Of a DNA stretch of 64,000 bases, positions 1 through 8,407 are shown in pieces. Source of the DNA: an uncultured Saprospirales bacterium. GTDB taxonomy: Bacteria; Bacteroidota; Bacteroidia; Chitinophagales; Saprospiraceae. The notes below the pieces were generated by a model. The model made no database searches. It was given only the letters and a program-made list of their open reading frames with translations, and was not told the origin of the DNA. Numbering within the stretch: the first letter of the stretch is position 1; each line of letters opens with the position of its first letter. Position numbers and translations under genes: made by a program. The stretch is taken from positions 1-64,000 of the forward strand of contig CALMIR010000017.1 in assembly GCA_937864265.1 (NCBI GenBank), written 5' to 3'.

Positions 1-128
1 GTGAGGGTGAGTGAGTGTGGGTTTGAGTGTGGCTAGGCTTGGCTTGGCCACACCCACACCTCAAACCTGTGTCGCTTTGCGTTTCCCTCTCTGCCTGACC
101 GGGAAAAGCTATACTTCAAGCCTAGCCA
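1..128. repeat. GTGAG/GTGTG-rich repeat element, copy 1
   Basis: The window opens with GTGAG/GTGTGG-type pentamer-hexamer runs leading into GTGTGGCTAGGCTTGGCT, then a segment with CACCCACACCTCA, CTGACCGGGAAAAGCT and GCCTAGCC. The same pieces recur at 6286-6520 in a different order. The copy may begin before the window. It lies immediately upstream of, and possibly overlaps, the 5' end of the first gene. Seen directly; function unknown. Confidence 0.6.
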
Positions 129-136
129 TCATACAT

Positions 137-1069
137 GTGCCGCGCTGTGTTATCCTCCGTAAAAAACAACCTATCATAGACATTCGAAAATATCCAATCA
201 ACCTCTATCGGGTACTGCAAGTGGCGGCCATCGCTGTCTTTTTGGGCAGGGCTTGGCAGCATTTGTTTTTGGATGCACCCTTTCGCACCCTTTTTTGGGA
301 AGAACGCTGGATGAAATGGCCGGTGGAAAACTTGCTGGGAATGTCCTGGCGAACGTACGTGACCAGCCCTCAAACCGACCAATTCATTACCAATTGGGTG
401 GTTGCGACCGGGGTTTTGTATTTTTTGAGTGCCCTGGCTTGCCTATTTGTTAAGCACTGGGGTAGGGTAGCGGCTGTGCTCATTTGGGCTGGAGCCATTA
501 ACCTGATGCTCTTAGCCGCCTTGTATTGCAAAGAAAATTTCTTTTTTACTGGCCAATTTTTTGAATACAGCCTGCAATTTTCGGCACCGATCATTTTCTT
601 GAGTTATGTTCGTAAAAATGGCCATTTTTCTTCTCGGGCGATATTTTGGATAAAGCTACTGACCGCCCTTACCTTTACCTGTCATGGTCTTTATGCGGTA
701 GGATTTTATCCCCGACCGGGTCAGTTTGTCGTGATGACTATGAATATACTTCACGTTGATGAACATTTCGCAGCGCGTTTTCTTCTACTGGCTGGGTATA
801 TGGATTTTGTAATAAGTTTTTTATTGTTTTTTCCTCGGCGTTGGGCCATTGCTGCGGCACTTTATGCCACTTTTTGGGGGTTTTTGACGACCGTAGCCCG
901 AGTGTGGGCATTTTTTCACTGGGAATATTGGGAAAACAGCCTTAGGCTATGGCTGCACGAGAGTTTGTACCGCTTTCCGCATTTTCTAATTCCTATGTTT
1001 TTGGTGTGGTATTTGGCGAGTAAATATGACAAAAACGACAAACCAGCAATTCCTCTTGCTTCAAAGTAG
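137..1069 (+). CDS. Polytopic membrane protein, DoxX-like (tentative)
   Basis: This is an unrecognised or only distantly recognised integral membrane protein of about 310 residues. It has around seven hydrophobic segments separated by short loops and a conserved-looking core around CHGLYAVGFYPRPGQF, which recalls DoxX-like membrane proteins of Bacteroidota. No catalytic motif is visible. The open frame continues to position 11, but that upstream part is translated repeat DNA. I therefore prefer the GTG at 137; no convincing ribosome-binding site decides it, and the original N-terminus may have been replaced by the repeat. It ends 172 bp before the OmpA-family gene, which has its own promoter. 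Function is not assigned. Confidence 0.5.
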   Translation: MPRCVILRKKQPIIDIRKYPINLYRVLQVAAIAVFLGRAWQHLFLDAPFRTLFWEERWMKWPVENLLGMSWRTYVTSPQTDQFITNWVVATGVLYFLSALACLFVKHWGRVAAVLIWAGAINLMLLAALYCKENFFFTGQFFEYSLQFSAPIIFLSYVRKNGHFSSRAIFWIKLLTALTFTCHGLYAVGFYPRPGQFVVMTMNILHVDEHFAARFLLLAGYMDFVISFLLFFPRRWAIAAALYATFWGFLTTVARVWAFFHWEYWENSLRLWLHESLYRFPHFLIPMFLVWYLASKYDKNDKPAIPLASK

Positions 1070-1196
1070 CTTTTTTCTCGCTTATATTGCCATTATTGAT
1101 GAAAATTGATTATGCTTTTAACCCAAGTTACAAAGTTTTAGTACACTTTGAATTACACTGTATTTTAAAAAGTAACGATTTTTTTAAAAAATAATA

Positions 1197-1204
1197 TATA
1201 TTTG
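1197..1204 (+). promoter_or_regulatory. Bacteroidota -7 box for the OmpA-family gene
   Basis: TATATTTG matches the TAnnTTTG -7 consensus of Bacteroidota and lies about 38 bp before the start codon in a very A/T-rich stretch. No TTG stands at the expected upstream spacing, so the -33 element is missing or degenerate. Confidence 0.45.
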
Positions 1205-1241
1205 TACTTAATCTATCACTGTTAAATAAATAAACACCAAA

Positions 1242-4022
1242 ATGAGAACCCCACCACCCCAATTCCAATGGTTCTTCCAGTCAAGAACGTGGATACTCCT
1301 TTTTTTGATTGTTGCAATTAGTGCATGCAGTAGTTTTCCAAAGGGCTATAGTTATTTGGAAAAAGGAGAAAAAAAGAAAGCAGAAGAAAAAATTACAGCA
1401 AGCAAAGGATCTAAAAAATTCAAACCTGGACCGGAGTATTACCTCGAATCGTTTAATATAGATAGGGCCAGTGACATAGAAGAGTGGAAGCGTTTGCACA
1501 ACTTTTTTTGCGAAGTAAAAGAAGAGGTGAGCAACCTACCCATGAAAAAGGTGTACCGCTTGGCCAAATACAAGGTAACTCCAGGTAATATTGGAACTAC
1601 GATTGAAAATTTGGAAAAACGCTTGCTCGAACAATTGTGCAATTCTGGTACTATCGCCGATTTGAACGTGCTTTACCGCGATTTCCCTTGTTGGGTTTCT
1701 GAAGGCATTCGGGATACCTTGCGCGATATCATCGTCAATAAAACCATAGACCCTTACGTGCCAGTTTATGATATCAAATCCTGTCGCGAATGGAAAGGAG
1801 AGCGCACTACTCCGCCTAATGAGGAGGAAATACGTGCAGCACCGGATCGGTCTTGTACGTCCCTAAACTTGCAAAATCGATGGGCTATTTCCTACGAGGA
1901 GGCTACTGCCATTGGTGAAGACTATGCTGAGGCAGTCTTACCTGCTAATTATGCCACTTTTTGGGAAATAGAGAAAAATATCTGGGACATATTTCTGATT
2001 CACCATTCTTTTTGTGAAATGGATCGATTCAGAGAAGAACACCCCTATGATTATCACGTGCAAGATTGTTGGTACGAAGCGGCTATGGATACCCTTTGCC
2101 TGGGGCAGCTTCGCCCGCTATTGGCTTTTCACCGGAACAACCCTCATTCTATTCTTGATTTAGACCTATGCAATCAGATTCTATGTCTGGCTCAAATAGC
2201 AGCAGATAAAGAGGATGTAACGGTAGAAGAAGCAAAACAGGTAGAAGATGTAAAGTTGATGCTCGATTTGCAACAGCAGATCATTTGCCGGCAACACAAA
2301 TTTGAGGCAGCCGAATTGATCACTAAAGTGTCGTATTTGGCAGAAAAGTACAAATACCACGGTGTGGTGTTCGAACTGGCGCAAGAAACGGCCAACTATT
2401 TTTGTGCCATTGGCGATATTGAATTGGCGAGAAAAGCTGTTTCGGAATGGAAGCCTTTGTTTCCAGATACGTTGACTTGCCTGAACAATTTGGAGTATGA
2501 AGGCAACAGACAACGTTGGTTCAACAACTTTGAAGCCTTACTACAAAGAACAGGCGACCAGATCAGGTTGCCACAGCCCATGACTTTTTGGAATACGCCC
2601 GGCAACGATGAATATGGCTTGGTTTCCTGGGGAGAAAGCAGCGAAGTGTTTTTTGTCAGGAAAGACCGAAAAAAACGAACCGTACAAATAATGACTTCCA
2701 AGCTGATCAATGACACCAGTTGGTCAAAACCCGTGGCCGTTCCAGCCTTGTCCATTTCTCCTGATATTGTGCCTGTATCCATGAGCGACGACGGTCGTTT
2801 GCTAATACTTAATATCGGAGGGCAATTGTACCAGTCCTATCGCAGCAGCCTCAATCGGCCTTGGTCAAAACCAGATATACTACCGGGAACGCCGACCTCT
2901 AATGGCTGGGCTTGGGTGTCGCCCGATGGGGAATACTTGCTATTCGAGCTTTATACAGATTATCCGAGCCTGCGCTATCAGCCGCCAAAGGACATATATT
3001 ATTGCCAACTGGATGCAAATGGGAACTATTCCTTCCCGAAACCAGCAGGCCAATCCATCAATACAGAGGACTTTTCGGAAGAATCGCCTTTAATGGCGCT
3101 TGGCGGAAGGCTGCTTATGTTTATTTCCGACCATCAGGACGGCATTGGCTTCTCCGATAGATACAGCGCTACTTTGGGTGCAAGTGGGCGATTGGATACT
3201 ACGGCTCATGTGGTGAACTTGGGTTTGGGAGGCAATACCATTTTTGAAGATAGCGGACTGACCTACTATTCTGACTATACGGGTTGGGCTTATTTTGACC
3301 GATTGGATCAATGCTCTAAAGACAGGGACATTTGGAAAATTGAATTAGAGCCAGAGGTGTTTCCACAAAATACCATGCGCTTGGCCGGGCTGGTATTGGA
3401 TGAAAATCGAAAACCAATAGGTGGTGGTTTCATGGAATTTACGACCGATTACAACCTGCGGGTGCACTTTCGACCTGTGCTGAAAAACGGCACTTATTCT
3501 TATAATTCGCCAGAGGATGCAACGGTGGTACGCCTCTTTCCAGAGATTCCGGGCTATTATTCTGAGTACGAAACCAATCACTTTTTGGCCAACTACGAAA
3601 AAGGGAGCATCATCCGCGATACCTTTATATTGACCTCTTTTGAGTACATTCGGAAGCATTTTAAACTGGAGCACAGCACCTTCGTAAATGGTACGGCCAC
3701 TTTTGACAACCCAAATAAAACATACCCTGAATTGACCCGATTTGCCAAAATTGCGACCCGCATGGGGGCAGAACTGGACTTGATCGGCCATACCGACAAT
3801 ACTGGGGTAGAAGCATCCAACCACCAATTATCGCTCAATCGGGCACAGTCCGTCAAGCAGTTTTTGGTTGAAAAATGTGGTTTTGACCCCAATCGAATCA
3901 GGGTTTTTGGGTATGGGCCAGATAAACCGCTTTGTTCCAACGATACCGAAGAGGGGCGCCGCTGCAACAGAAGGGTGGAAGTGATTTTCCGGATGCCGGA
4001 ACTAACGGATAATGAAAAATAA
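1242..4022 (+). CDS. PorE-like OmpA-family lipoprotein with beta-propeller
   Basis: A 926-residue outer-membrane lipoprotein with signal peptide and lipobox ISAC (Cys29). The order of parts is a long helical region (about 30-440), a PD40/TolB-like beta-propeller (about 450-705), a carboxypeptidase-regulatory-like sandwich (about 710-790) and a C-terminal OmpA peptidoglycan-binding domain (about 815-926, with GHTDNTG and NRRVEV). Propeller plus regulatory domain plus OmpA is the architecture of PorE, a T9SS-associated protein that contacts peptidoglycan, although this protein is longer than the Porphyromonas version. Binding to peptidoglycan through the OmpA domain is family knowledge; a link to the T9SS is inference, supported by two T9SS cargos elsewhere in the window. 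The gene stands alone, with a promoter upstream and a palindromic repeat downstream. Confidence 0.8.
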   Translation: MRTPPPQFQWFFQSRTWILLFLIVAISACSSFPKGYSYLEKGEKKKAEEKITASKGSKKFKPGPEYYLESFNIDRASDIEEWKRLHNFFCEVKEEVSNLPMKKVYRLAKYKVTPGNIGTTIENLEKRLLEQLCNSGTIADLNVLYRDFPCWVSEGIRDTLRDIIVNKTIDPYVPVYDIKSCREWKGERTTPPNEEEIRAAPDRSCTSLNLQNRWAISYEEATAIGEDYAEAVLPANYATFWEIEKNIWDIFLIHHSFCEMDRFREEHPYDYHVQDCWYEAAMDTLCLGQLRPLLAFHRNNPHSILDLDLCNQILCLAQIAADKEDVTVEEAKQVEDVKLMLDLQQQIICRQHKFEAAELITKVSYLAEKYKYHGVVFELAQETANYFCAIGDIELARKAVSEWKPLFPDTLTCLNNLEYEGNRQRWFNNFEALLQRTGDQIRLPQPMTFWNTPGNDEYGLVSWGESSEVFFVRKDRKKRTVQIMTSKLINDTSWSKPVAVPALSISPDIVPVSMSDDGRLLILNIGGQLYQSYRSSLNRPWSKPDILPGTPTSNGWAWVSPDGEYLLFELYTDYPSLRYQPPKDIYYCQLDANGNYSFPKPAGQSINTEDFSEESPLMALGGRLLMFISDHQDGIGFSDRYSATLGASGRLDTTAHVVNLGLGGNTIFEDSGLTYYSDYTGWAYFDRLDQCSKDRDIWKIELEPEVFPQNTMRLAGLVLDENRKPIGGGFMEFTTDYNLRVHFRPVLKNGTYSYNSPEDATVVRLFPEIPGYYSEYETNHFLANYEKGSIIRDTFILTSFEYIRKHFKLEHSTFVNGTATFDNPNKTYPELTRFAKIATRMGAELDLIGHTDNTGVEASNHQLSLNRAQSVKQFLVEKCGFDPNRIRVFGYGPDKPLCSNDTEEGRRCNRRVEVIFRMPELTDNEK

Positions 4023-4030
4023 TTGTGCAA

Positions 4031-4139
4031 TAACGCAGAAAAATCAACTTCCCGATTTGTCCTTACCTTAGGGGGCTAAATAGTTCAGTCCGCTAGGGTA
4101 AGGACTTTGATCAATCTGGAAGTGATTTTTGCACACTAC
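4031..4139. repeat. Stop-codon-associated palindromic element, copy 1
   Basis: A 109-bp imperfect palindrome fills the gap between two convergent genes. The inner arms GTCCTTACC (4059-4067) and GGTAAGGAC (4097-4105) pair, flanked by ACTTCCCGATT-like and AATCTGGAAGT-like outer arms. Its ends read TAACGCAGAAAAAT and TTTTTGCACACTAC. It is inverted relative to the copy at 59264-59383, and the stop codon of the peroxidase gene begins at its right end. It could act as a bidirectional terminator. Confidence 0.75.
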
Positions 4140-4646
4140 TTAGGCCTGTAGAATGCCTTTTTTGACATTTTTCAGCAACAATTCAATATCGTTCTCCAGC
4201 TTTTCAGGCGTTGTCGTTGGAGCATAGCGCCTGAATGGCTTACCATTAGCGTCAATGAGGAATTTGGTGAAATTCCATTTGATGCGGCTGCCCAAAAAGC
4301 TGCCCAGCTTCTTTTTAAGAAATTTAAACAAAGGATGGGCCTCGGCACCATTGACGGCTACTTTTTCAAATAATTGGAAAGTAACACCGTAATTGAGTTC
4401 GCAAAATTCGCTGATTTCAACACTATCACCTGGTTCTTGTCGGCCAAATTGATTGCAGGGAAAGCCTAGAATGACCAAGCCGGCATCGCTATATTTTTCA
4501 TGCAGGTTTTGTAAACCTTTGTATTGTGGCGTGAGGCCACATTGACTAGCTGTGTTGACCACCAAAATAACCTTGCCTTGATAGGCAGACATGGGAATAT
4601 CCTCTCCTTGTAAGGATATTGCCGAAAAATCATAAAATGAACGCAT
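4140..4646 (-). CDS. Glutathione peroxidase family protein
   Basis: A 168-residue thiol peroxidase of the glutathione peroxidase family, which reduces hydroperoxides at the expense of thioredoxin or glutathione. The catalytic triad is visible: Cys36 in NTASQCGLT, the Gln of FGRQEPG (about residue 70) and the Trp of IKWNFTKF. The catalytic residue is Cys rather than selenocysteine, as usual in bacteria. Length matches the family and there is no signal peptide, so it is cytoplasmic. The start ATG gives MRSFYDFSA, which aligns with the normal N-terminus. It is divergent from the IscA-type gene across a 132-bp gap containing a 12-bp palindrome, and convergent with the OmpA-family gene. Confidence 0.93.
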   Translation of the reverse strand: MRSFYDFSAISLQGEDIPMSAYQGKVILVVNTASQCGLTPQYKGLQNLHEKYSDAGLVILGFPCNQFGRQEPGDSVEISEFCELNYGVTFQLFEKVAVNGAEAHPLFKFLKKKLGSFLGSRIKWNFTKFLIDANGKPFRRYAPTTTPEKLENDIELLLKNVKKGILQA

Positions 4647-4691
4647 GCTATTATTTCAATTTTGCCCTTTCAACAATTGAATGAGCAGATT

Positions 4692-4729
4692 GTTTTTTAA
4701 TTCTGGTTGGAATCATGGAATTAAAAAAC
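4692..4729. promoter_or_regulatory. 12-bp perfect inverted repeat in a divergent promoter region
   Basis: GTTTTTTAATTC (4692-4703) and GAATTAAAAAAC (4718-4729) are exact reverse complements separated by 14 bases. They lie between the divergent peroxidase and Fe-S assembly genes. It could be an operator or a leader hairpin. No TAnnTTTG box is clear on either side. Confidence 0.4.
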
Positions 4730-4778
4730 TTGATTTCCTATCAGGATGTTAGTATATTAGCTCAAAAATAGGATTTAT

Positions 4779-5105
4779 ATGCTATTCGTTTCAGACAGTG
4801 CCAAAGAAAGATTAATGGAAATTCGCCAACAGAAGGGCCATGGCAGCGACTATTTCGTTCGGGTATGGGTGGAAAGCGGCGGTTGCTCTGGGCTTTCTTA
4901 TGAAATGGAGTTTTCCAATGCCTTAAAGGAAAACGATCAGGTTTTTGAAGACAACGGAGAGAAAATCGTCACCGATTTGCGCAGTTTTTTGTATTTGTGC
5001 AATACGACCCTAGAGTACACGGGCGGACTAAATGGCAAAGGCTTCCAGTTTAATAATCCAAATGCTTCTAGAACTTGTGCCTGCGGCGAAAGTTTTTCCG
5101 TGTAG
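4779..5105 (+). CDS. IscA/SufA/ErpA-type Fe-S cluster carrier
   Basis: A 108-residue A-type carrier of the HesB/IscA family, which holds and delivers iron-sulfur clusters to client enzymes in the cytoplasm. The three conserved cysteines are present: Cys36 in SGGCSGLSY and Cys100 and Cys102 in TCACGESF. Length is normal. Its partner peroxidase is divergent, and the glycosyltransferase gene starts 42 bp downstream in the same direction, so the two may be co-transcribed without an obvious functional link. The iron-sulfur enzymes it could serve include the ferredoxin and pyruvate:ferredoxin oxidoreductase encoded later in this window. Confidence 0.93.
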   Translation: MLFVSDSAKERLMEIRQQKGHGSDYFVRVWVESGGCSGLSYEMEFSNALKENDQVFEDNGEKIVTDLRSFLYLCNTTLEYTGGLNGKGFQFNNPNASRTCACGESFSV

Positions 5106-5147
5106 CCTCAAAAACTGCTTTTTCTAGAAATTTAACGACTCCAAAAT

Positions 5148-6281
5148 ATGCTACGCATCGGTTATGATGCCAAGCGGTTGTTCAATAATTTCACCGGATT
5201 GGGGAATTACAGCCGTACTTTACTGGCCAATCTGGCGGAATACGATCCTGAAAATGCTTATTTTCTCTATACGCCGCGTATTACTAAAAACGAGGAAACC
5301 CATTTTTTTTTTAACAGCGCATTATTCAATGTGCAGCGGCCACGCTACAAACAATTGGGTACCTGGTGGCGAAGCAGCGGTGTGAATAGCGACTTGGTGA
5401 AACACCGCATTAATCTATACCACGGACTGAGTAATGAAATTCCTTTTGGCATAAAAAAAACTGGTATCAAGAGCTTGGTGACGGTTCATGACCTCATTTT
5501 TAAAAGATTTCCCGATTATTATCCCTGGCTGGATCGACAACTATACGACTATAAATGCCAATATGCCTGCCAATATGCCGATCATATTGTTGCCATCAGT
5601 GAATCTACAAAGCGCGATATCATCGAGTTTTATCAGGTGCCGCCTGAAAAAATCACCGTCATCTATCAGTCTTGCCACGAGCGCTATATGCAGGAAAAAG
5701 CCCAAAAAACCCTGGATGCGCTCATCCGCCGCTACCATTTACCCGAAGATTACCTGCTAAGTGTGGGATCCATCACCGAACGCAAAAACTTATTGAACAT
5801 CATCAAGGCAATGGAAATACTGCCAGCGACTGTGCGACTTCCTTTGGTGGTGGTTGGGAAGGGGAGTGGTCGATATTTGGAGCAGGTAAACAGTTATCTC
5901 GGTAGCAGTGGTTTATCCGATCAGGTCTATTTTATAGATGTACTATTTGAAGATTTACCGGCTTTGTATCAGAATGCCTCTATTTTCATTTATCCTTCGC
6001 AGTTTGAAGGCTTTGGTATTCCAATTTTAGAAGCGATGTTCAGCGAAATCCCGGTTATCACGTCTAATGTATCTTCTCTGCCGGAAGCTGCTGGCCCGGG
6101 GGGGTATCTGGTCAATCCCGATTCGCCGGAAGAAATTGCTTTGGGCATCGAGCGCATTTTAGGTGATGAGACGCTCCGGGAGCAGATGGTCAGTAAGGGC
6201 TTGGAATATGCCCAGCGTTTTCGGGGCGAACCGCTTTCTAAGCAGATGCTGGGACTGTATCGAAGGGTGTTGGGGGTATAA
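5148..6281 (+). CDS. Glycosyltransferase family 4 (GT-B fold)
   Basis: A 377-residue retaining glycosyltransferase with two Rossmann-like domains. The N-terminal domain begins IGYDAKRLFNNFTGLGNYSR, giving the glycine-rich acceptor loop. The C-terminal donor domain has LSVGSITERKN and the E-x7-E signature in FEGFGIPILEAM (about residue 285). Such enzymes add sugars from nucleotide-sugar donors to lipid-linked or surface glycans at the cytoplasmic face of the membrane. No signal peptide or membrane segment is present. Substrate cannot be read from the sequence. It follows the IscA-type gene by 42 bp and is followed by a 311-bp repeat-rich gap. Confidence 0.88.
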   Translation: MLRIGYDAKRLFNNFTGLGNYSRTLLANLAEYDPENAYFLYTPRITKNEETHFFFNSALFNVQRPRYKQLGTWWRSSGVNSDLVKHRINLYHGLSNEIPFGIKKTGIKSLVTVHDLIFKRFPDYYPWLDRQLYDYKCQYACQYADHIVAISESTKRDIIEFYQVPPEKITVIYQSCHERYMQEKAQKTLDALIRRYHLPEDYLLSVGSITERKNLLNIIKAMEILPATVRLPLVVVGKGSGRYLEQVNSYLGSSGLSDQVYFIDVLFEDLPALYQNASIFIYPSQFEGFGIPILEAMFSEIPVITSNVSSLPEAAGPGGYLVNPDSPEEIALGIERILGDETLREQMVSKGLEYAQRFRGEPLSKQMLGLYRRVLGV

Positions 6282-6285
6282 GTTG

Positions 6286-6520
6286 GGCGAGGGTGAGTAT
6301 GAGCATTTCTAAGCTTTGCCACCTGCCTGGATGGCTTCAGGTCGGATGGGAAGAGACACCCACACCTCAGTTGCTCCCTGCCCGACCGGGTGCAGCCCGG
6401 GCGGGAAAAGCTTAGCTTCGGCATGTCGTTAAATCCTCAAGTTGAGTGAGGGTGAGGGTGAGTGTGAGGGTGGGTGTGGGTGTGGGTGTGAGTGTGAGTG
6501 TGGCTAGGCTTGGCTAGAAA
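6286..6520. repeat. GTGAG/GTGTG-rich repeat element, copy 2
   Basis: The 311-bp gap 6282-6592 is mostly this element. It contains CACCCACACCTCA, a GC-rich hairpin made of CCCGACCGGG (6381-6390) and CCCGGGCGGG (6396-6405) followed by AAAAGCTTAGCTTCGGC, then a run of GTGAGG/GTGTGG units ending GTGTGGCTAGGCTTGGCT. The parts match the copy at the window start, with the tract after rather than before the GC-rich part. GC content and strand asymmetry differ sharply from the flanks. Confidence 0.65.
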
Positions 6521-6542
6521 TTGCTAAATTTTCCTATTTTTG
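6510..6542 (+). promoter_or_regulatory. Promoter of the GT-C gene, -33 box supplied by repeat
   Basis: TTGG at 6510-6513 and TATTTTTG at 6535-6542 fit TTG-N17-23-TAnnTTTG (22 bp after TTG). The -33 element lies inside the end of repeat copy 2, and the -7 box just outside it, about 50 bp before the start codon. Confidence 0.5.
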
Positions 6543-6592
6543 GCCTATTGTACCATTGAGCAACTGGAAATTTCCAAACGAACGATTCATTC

Positions 6593-8398
6593 ATGCAGCA
6601 CCGCTACTCCCTGTTGGCGTACCTATTAACAGTACTTTTTATATGCCTTGCAAGTTTTTGGTATTATCCCAAGTGGAAACAATCGGGCACTGAAGCAGTA
6701 ATCAGTTGGGATGTTTCGGGGTATTACTATTACCTGCCCGCTATCTTTGTCTATGGCGATTTGAAGCAGCTATCCTTTCGCGACGATATCCAAAGCAAGT
6801 ACCTGCCAGCCAGCAGTTTTTACCAGGCTTTTCAACACAGCAATGGCGACTGGGTGATGAAGTATTCTTGTGGGATGGCTGTGCAGTACCTGCCGTTTTT
6901 TCTAGTAGGGCATGGTGTAGCAAAAATGAGCAGCTTTCCAGCAGATGGCTTTTCTTTGCCTTATCAAATGGCGATTGGCTGGGGTAGTTTGTTGGTAGCT
7001 TTCATTGGCTTGTGGTTTGTGCGGAAAAACCTCCTGCTTTTTTTTAGCGACACCGTCACGGCGCTGGTGTTGTTAATACTGGTATTGGCCACAAACTACC
7101 TGGATTACAGCGCGTTCAACGGCGCTATGACCCACAATTACTTATTCACCATTTATGCATTACTTATTTGGCAAAGCCATCGCTTTTATGAGCAGGCTTC
7201 TGCCAAAAGGGCCATCTGGATTGGTCTTTTAGTGGGGGTTGCAGCCCTGACACGCCCAACGGAAATCATCTCTTGTTTGATACCATTGCTTTGGGGCTTA
7301 GCTTCTTTTTCCGATCTGAAGGAACGGCTCGGCTTTTGGCAAAAGCACCTTGGATTCCTTTTGTTGTCAGTGGCTGCTTGCCTAGTGGTTGGCAGTTTAC
7401 AGCTCATCTACTGGAAATATGTCAGCGGCGATTGGATTGTTTATAGCTATGGCGATCAGGGCTTTAGCTGGTTGCATCCGCATATCAAAGACTGCCTGCT
7501 AAGTTACAGGGCTGGATGGTGGGTATATACGCCCATTATGGTGTTGGTTGTGCCTGGTTTTTTCTTTTTATACCGCTATGCGAAATCGGTTTTTTGGGCC
7601 GTGCTTTTATTCAGCTTGCTTTTCACTTACATCGCCTTTGCCTGGGATATTTGGTGGTATGGGGGCAGTTTGGGGCAACGATCCATGGTACAGGCTTACG
7701 CGGTTTTGGCTTTTCCGTTAGCTGCTTTTTTGAGATGGGTGTTTTCCCATGCATTTACCCGGGTCGTTATTCTTGCCTTAGTACTTACTACCAGTGTCCA
7801 CAACCTTTGGTGGACCCACCAGGCACACAAGGGCGGCCTGTTTTTTGTAGAACAAATGACTCGATCCTATTATTGGGAAGTGCTGTTCAAAAGCAAAAAG
7901 AATCTGCCAGAAGACGTGTATAAATTATTGGATACCAAAGATTGGTTTGAGGGGGAGAAAAAAAATGTCCAGACGCTAGTGATGGAAGATTTTGAAGGAG
8001 ATACCCTGGCCTACAACTGTGCTGTACCAGCAATTCATGGGCAGCATTCCGTATGTGTAGGGCCTGAAATGCCTTTTAGCCCGGCCACCGAATTGAGCGC
8101 AGCGCAAATTTCGGGCAACTGGATCACCGCTTCCGCCGATATTCGCTGCACGCAAAAGGAATGGGAAGTATGGAAAATGCACCAATTGATCATTGAGTTC
8201 TACCATCAAGATCAGCAGGTGAAATCCAGCGCGATACGGGTGTTTCGACTCCTCAATGAGAATGAAAGCAAGCGCATCCATTTTGATTGTGAAGTACCGG
8301 CGGGCGAATGGGATAAAGTACGTGTCTTTTTTTGGAATGCAGAGAGTCAAAAAAGCCTGGCCATAGATGATATGAAGGTGGAAAGCTTCGAAGGGTAG
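6593..8398 (+). CDS. Polytopic membrane glycosyltransferase-like protein (GT-C type)
   Basis: A 601-residue membrane protein with about eleven hydrophobic segments in residues 1-440 and a soluble tail of about 140 residues (462-601) that looks beta-rich and ends ...LAIDDMKVESFEG, resembling a carbohydrate-binding-like sandwich. The first loop contains WDVSGYYYYLPAIF, an acidic loop after helix 1 as in GT-C glycosyltransferases that use polyprenyl-phosphate sugars (PMT/ArnT relatives). Role in glycosylating surface polymers or proteins is inference. The tail would face the periplasm. It follows repeat copy 2 and converges on mutS with only 9 bp between stops. Confidence 0.65.
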   Translation: MQHRYSLLAYLLTVLFICLASFWYYPKWKQSGTEAVISWDVSGYYYYLPAIFVYGDLKQLSFRDDIQSKYLPASSFYQAFQHSNGDWVMKYSCGMAVQYLPFFLVGHGVAKMSSFPADGFSLPYQMAIGWGSLLVAFIGLWFVRKNLLLFFSDTVTALVLLILVLATNYLDYSAFNGAMTHNYLFTIYALLIWQSHRFYEQASAKRAIWIGLLVGVAALTRPTEIISCLIPLLWGLASFSDLKERLGFWQKHLGFLLLSVAACLVVGSLQLIYWKYVSGDWIVYSYGDQGFSWLHPHIKDCLLSYRAGWWVYTPIMVLVVPGFFFLYRYAKSVFWAVLLFSLLFTYIAFAWDIWWYGGSLGQRSMVQAYAVLAFPLAAFLRWVFSHAFTRVVILALVLTTSVHNLWWTHQAHKGGLFFVEQMTRSYYWEVLFKSKKNLPEDVYKLLDTKDWFEGEKKNVQTLVMEDFEGDTLAYNCAVPAIHGQHSVCVGPEMPFSPATELSAAQISGNWITASADIRCTQKEWEVWKMHQLIIEFYHQDQQVKSSAIRVFRLLNENESKRIHFDCEVPAGEWDKVRVFFWNAESQKSLAIDDMKVESFEG

Positions 8399-8407
8399 TG
8401 TTTGGCT

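Noticed and set aside
1131..1150. CAAAGT/ACTTTG hairpin after the first gene as a terminator
   Set aside because: The stem is only six A/T-rich pairs and is not followed by a T-run.
6440..6515. GTGAGG/GTGTGG runs as a CRISPR array or coding repeat
   Set aside because: The units are 6 bp or so, without spacers, and every frame gives low-complexity sequence; it fits a simple-sequence tract inside an intergenic repeat.
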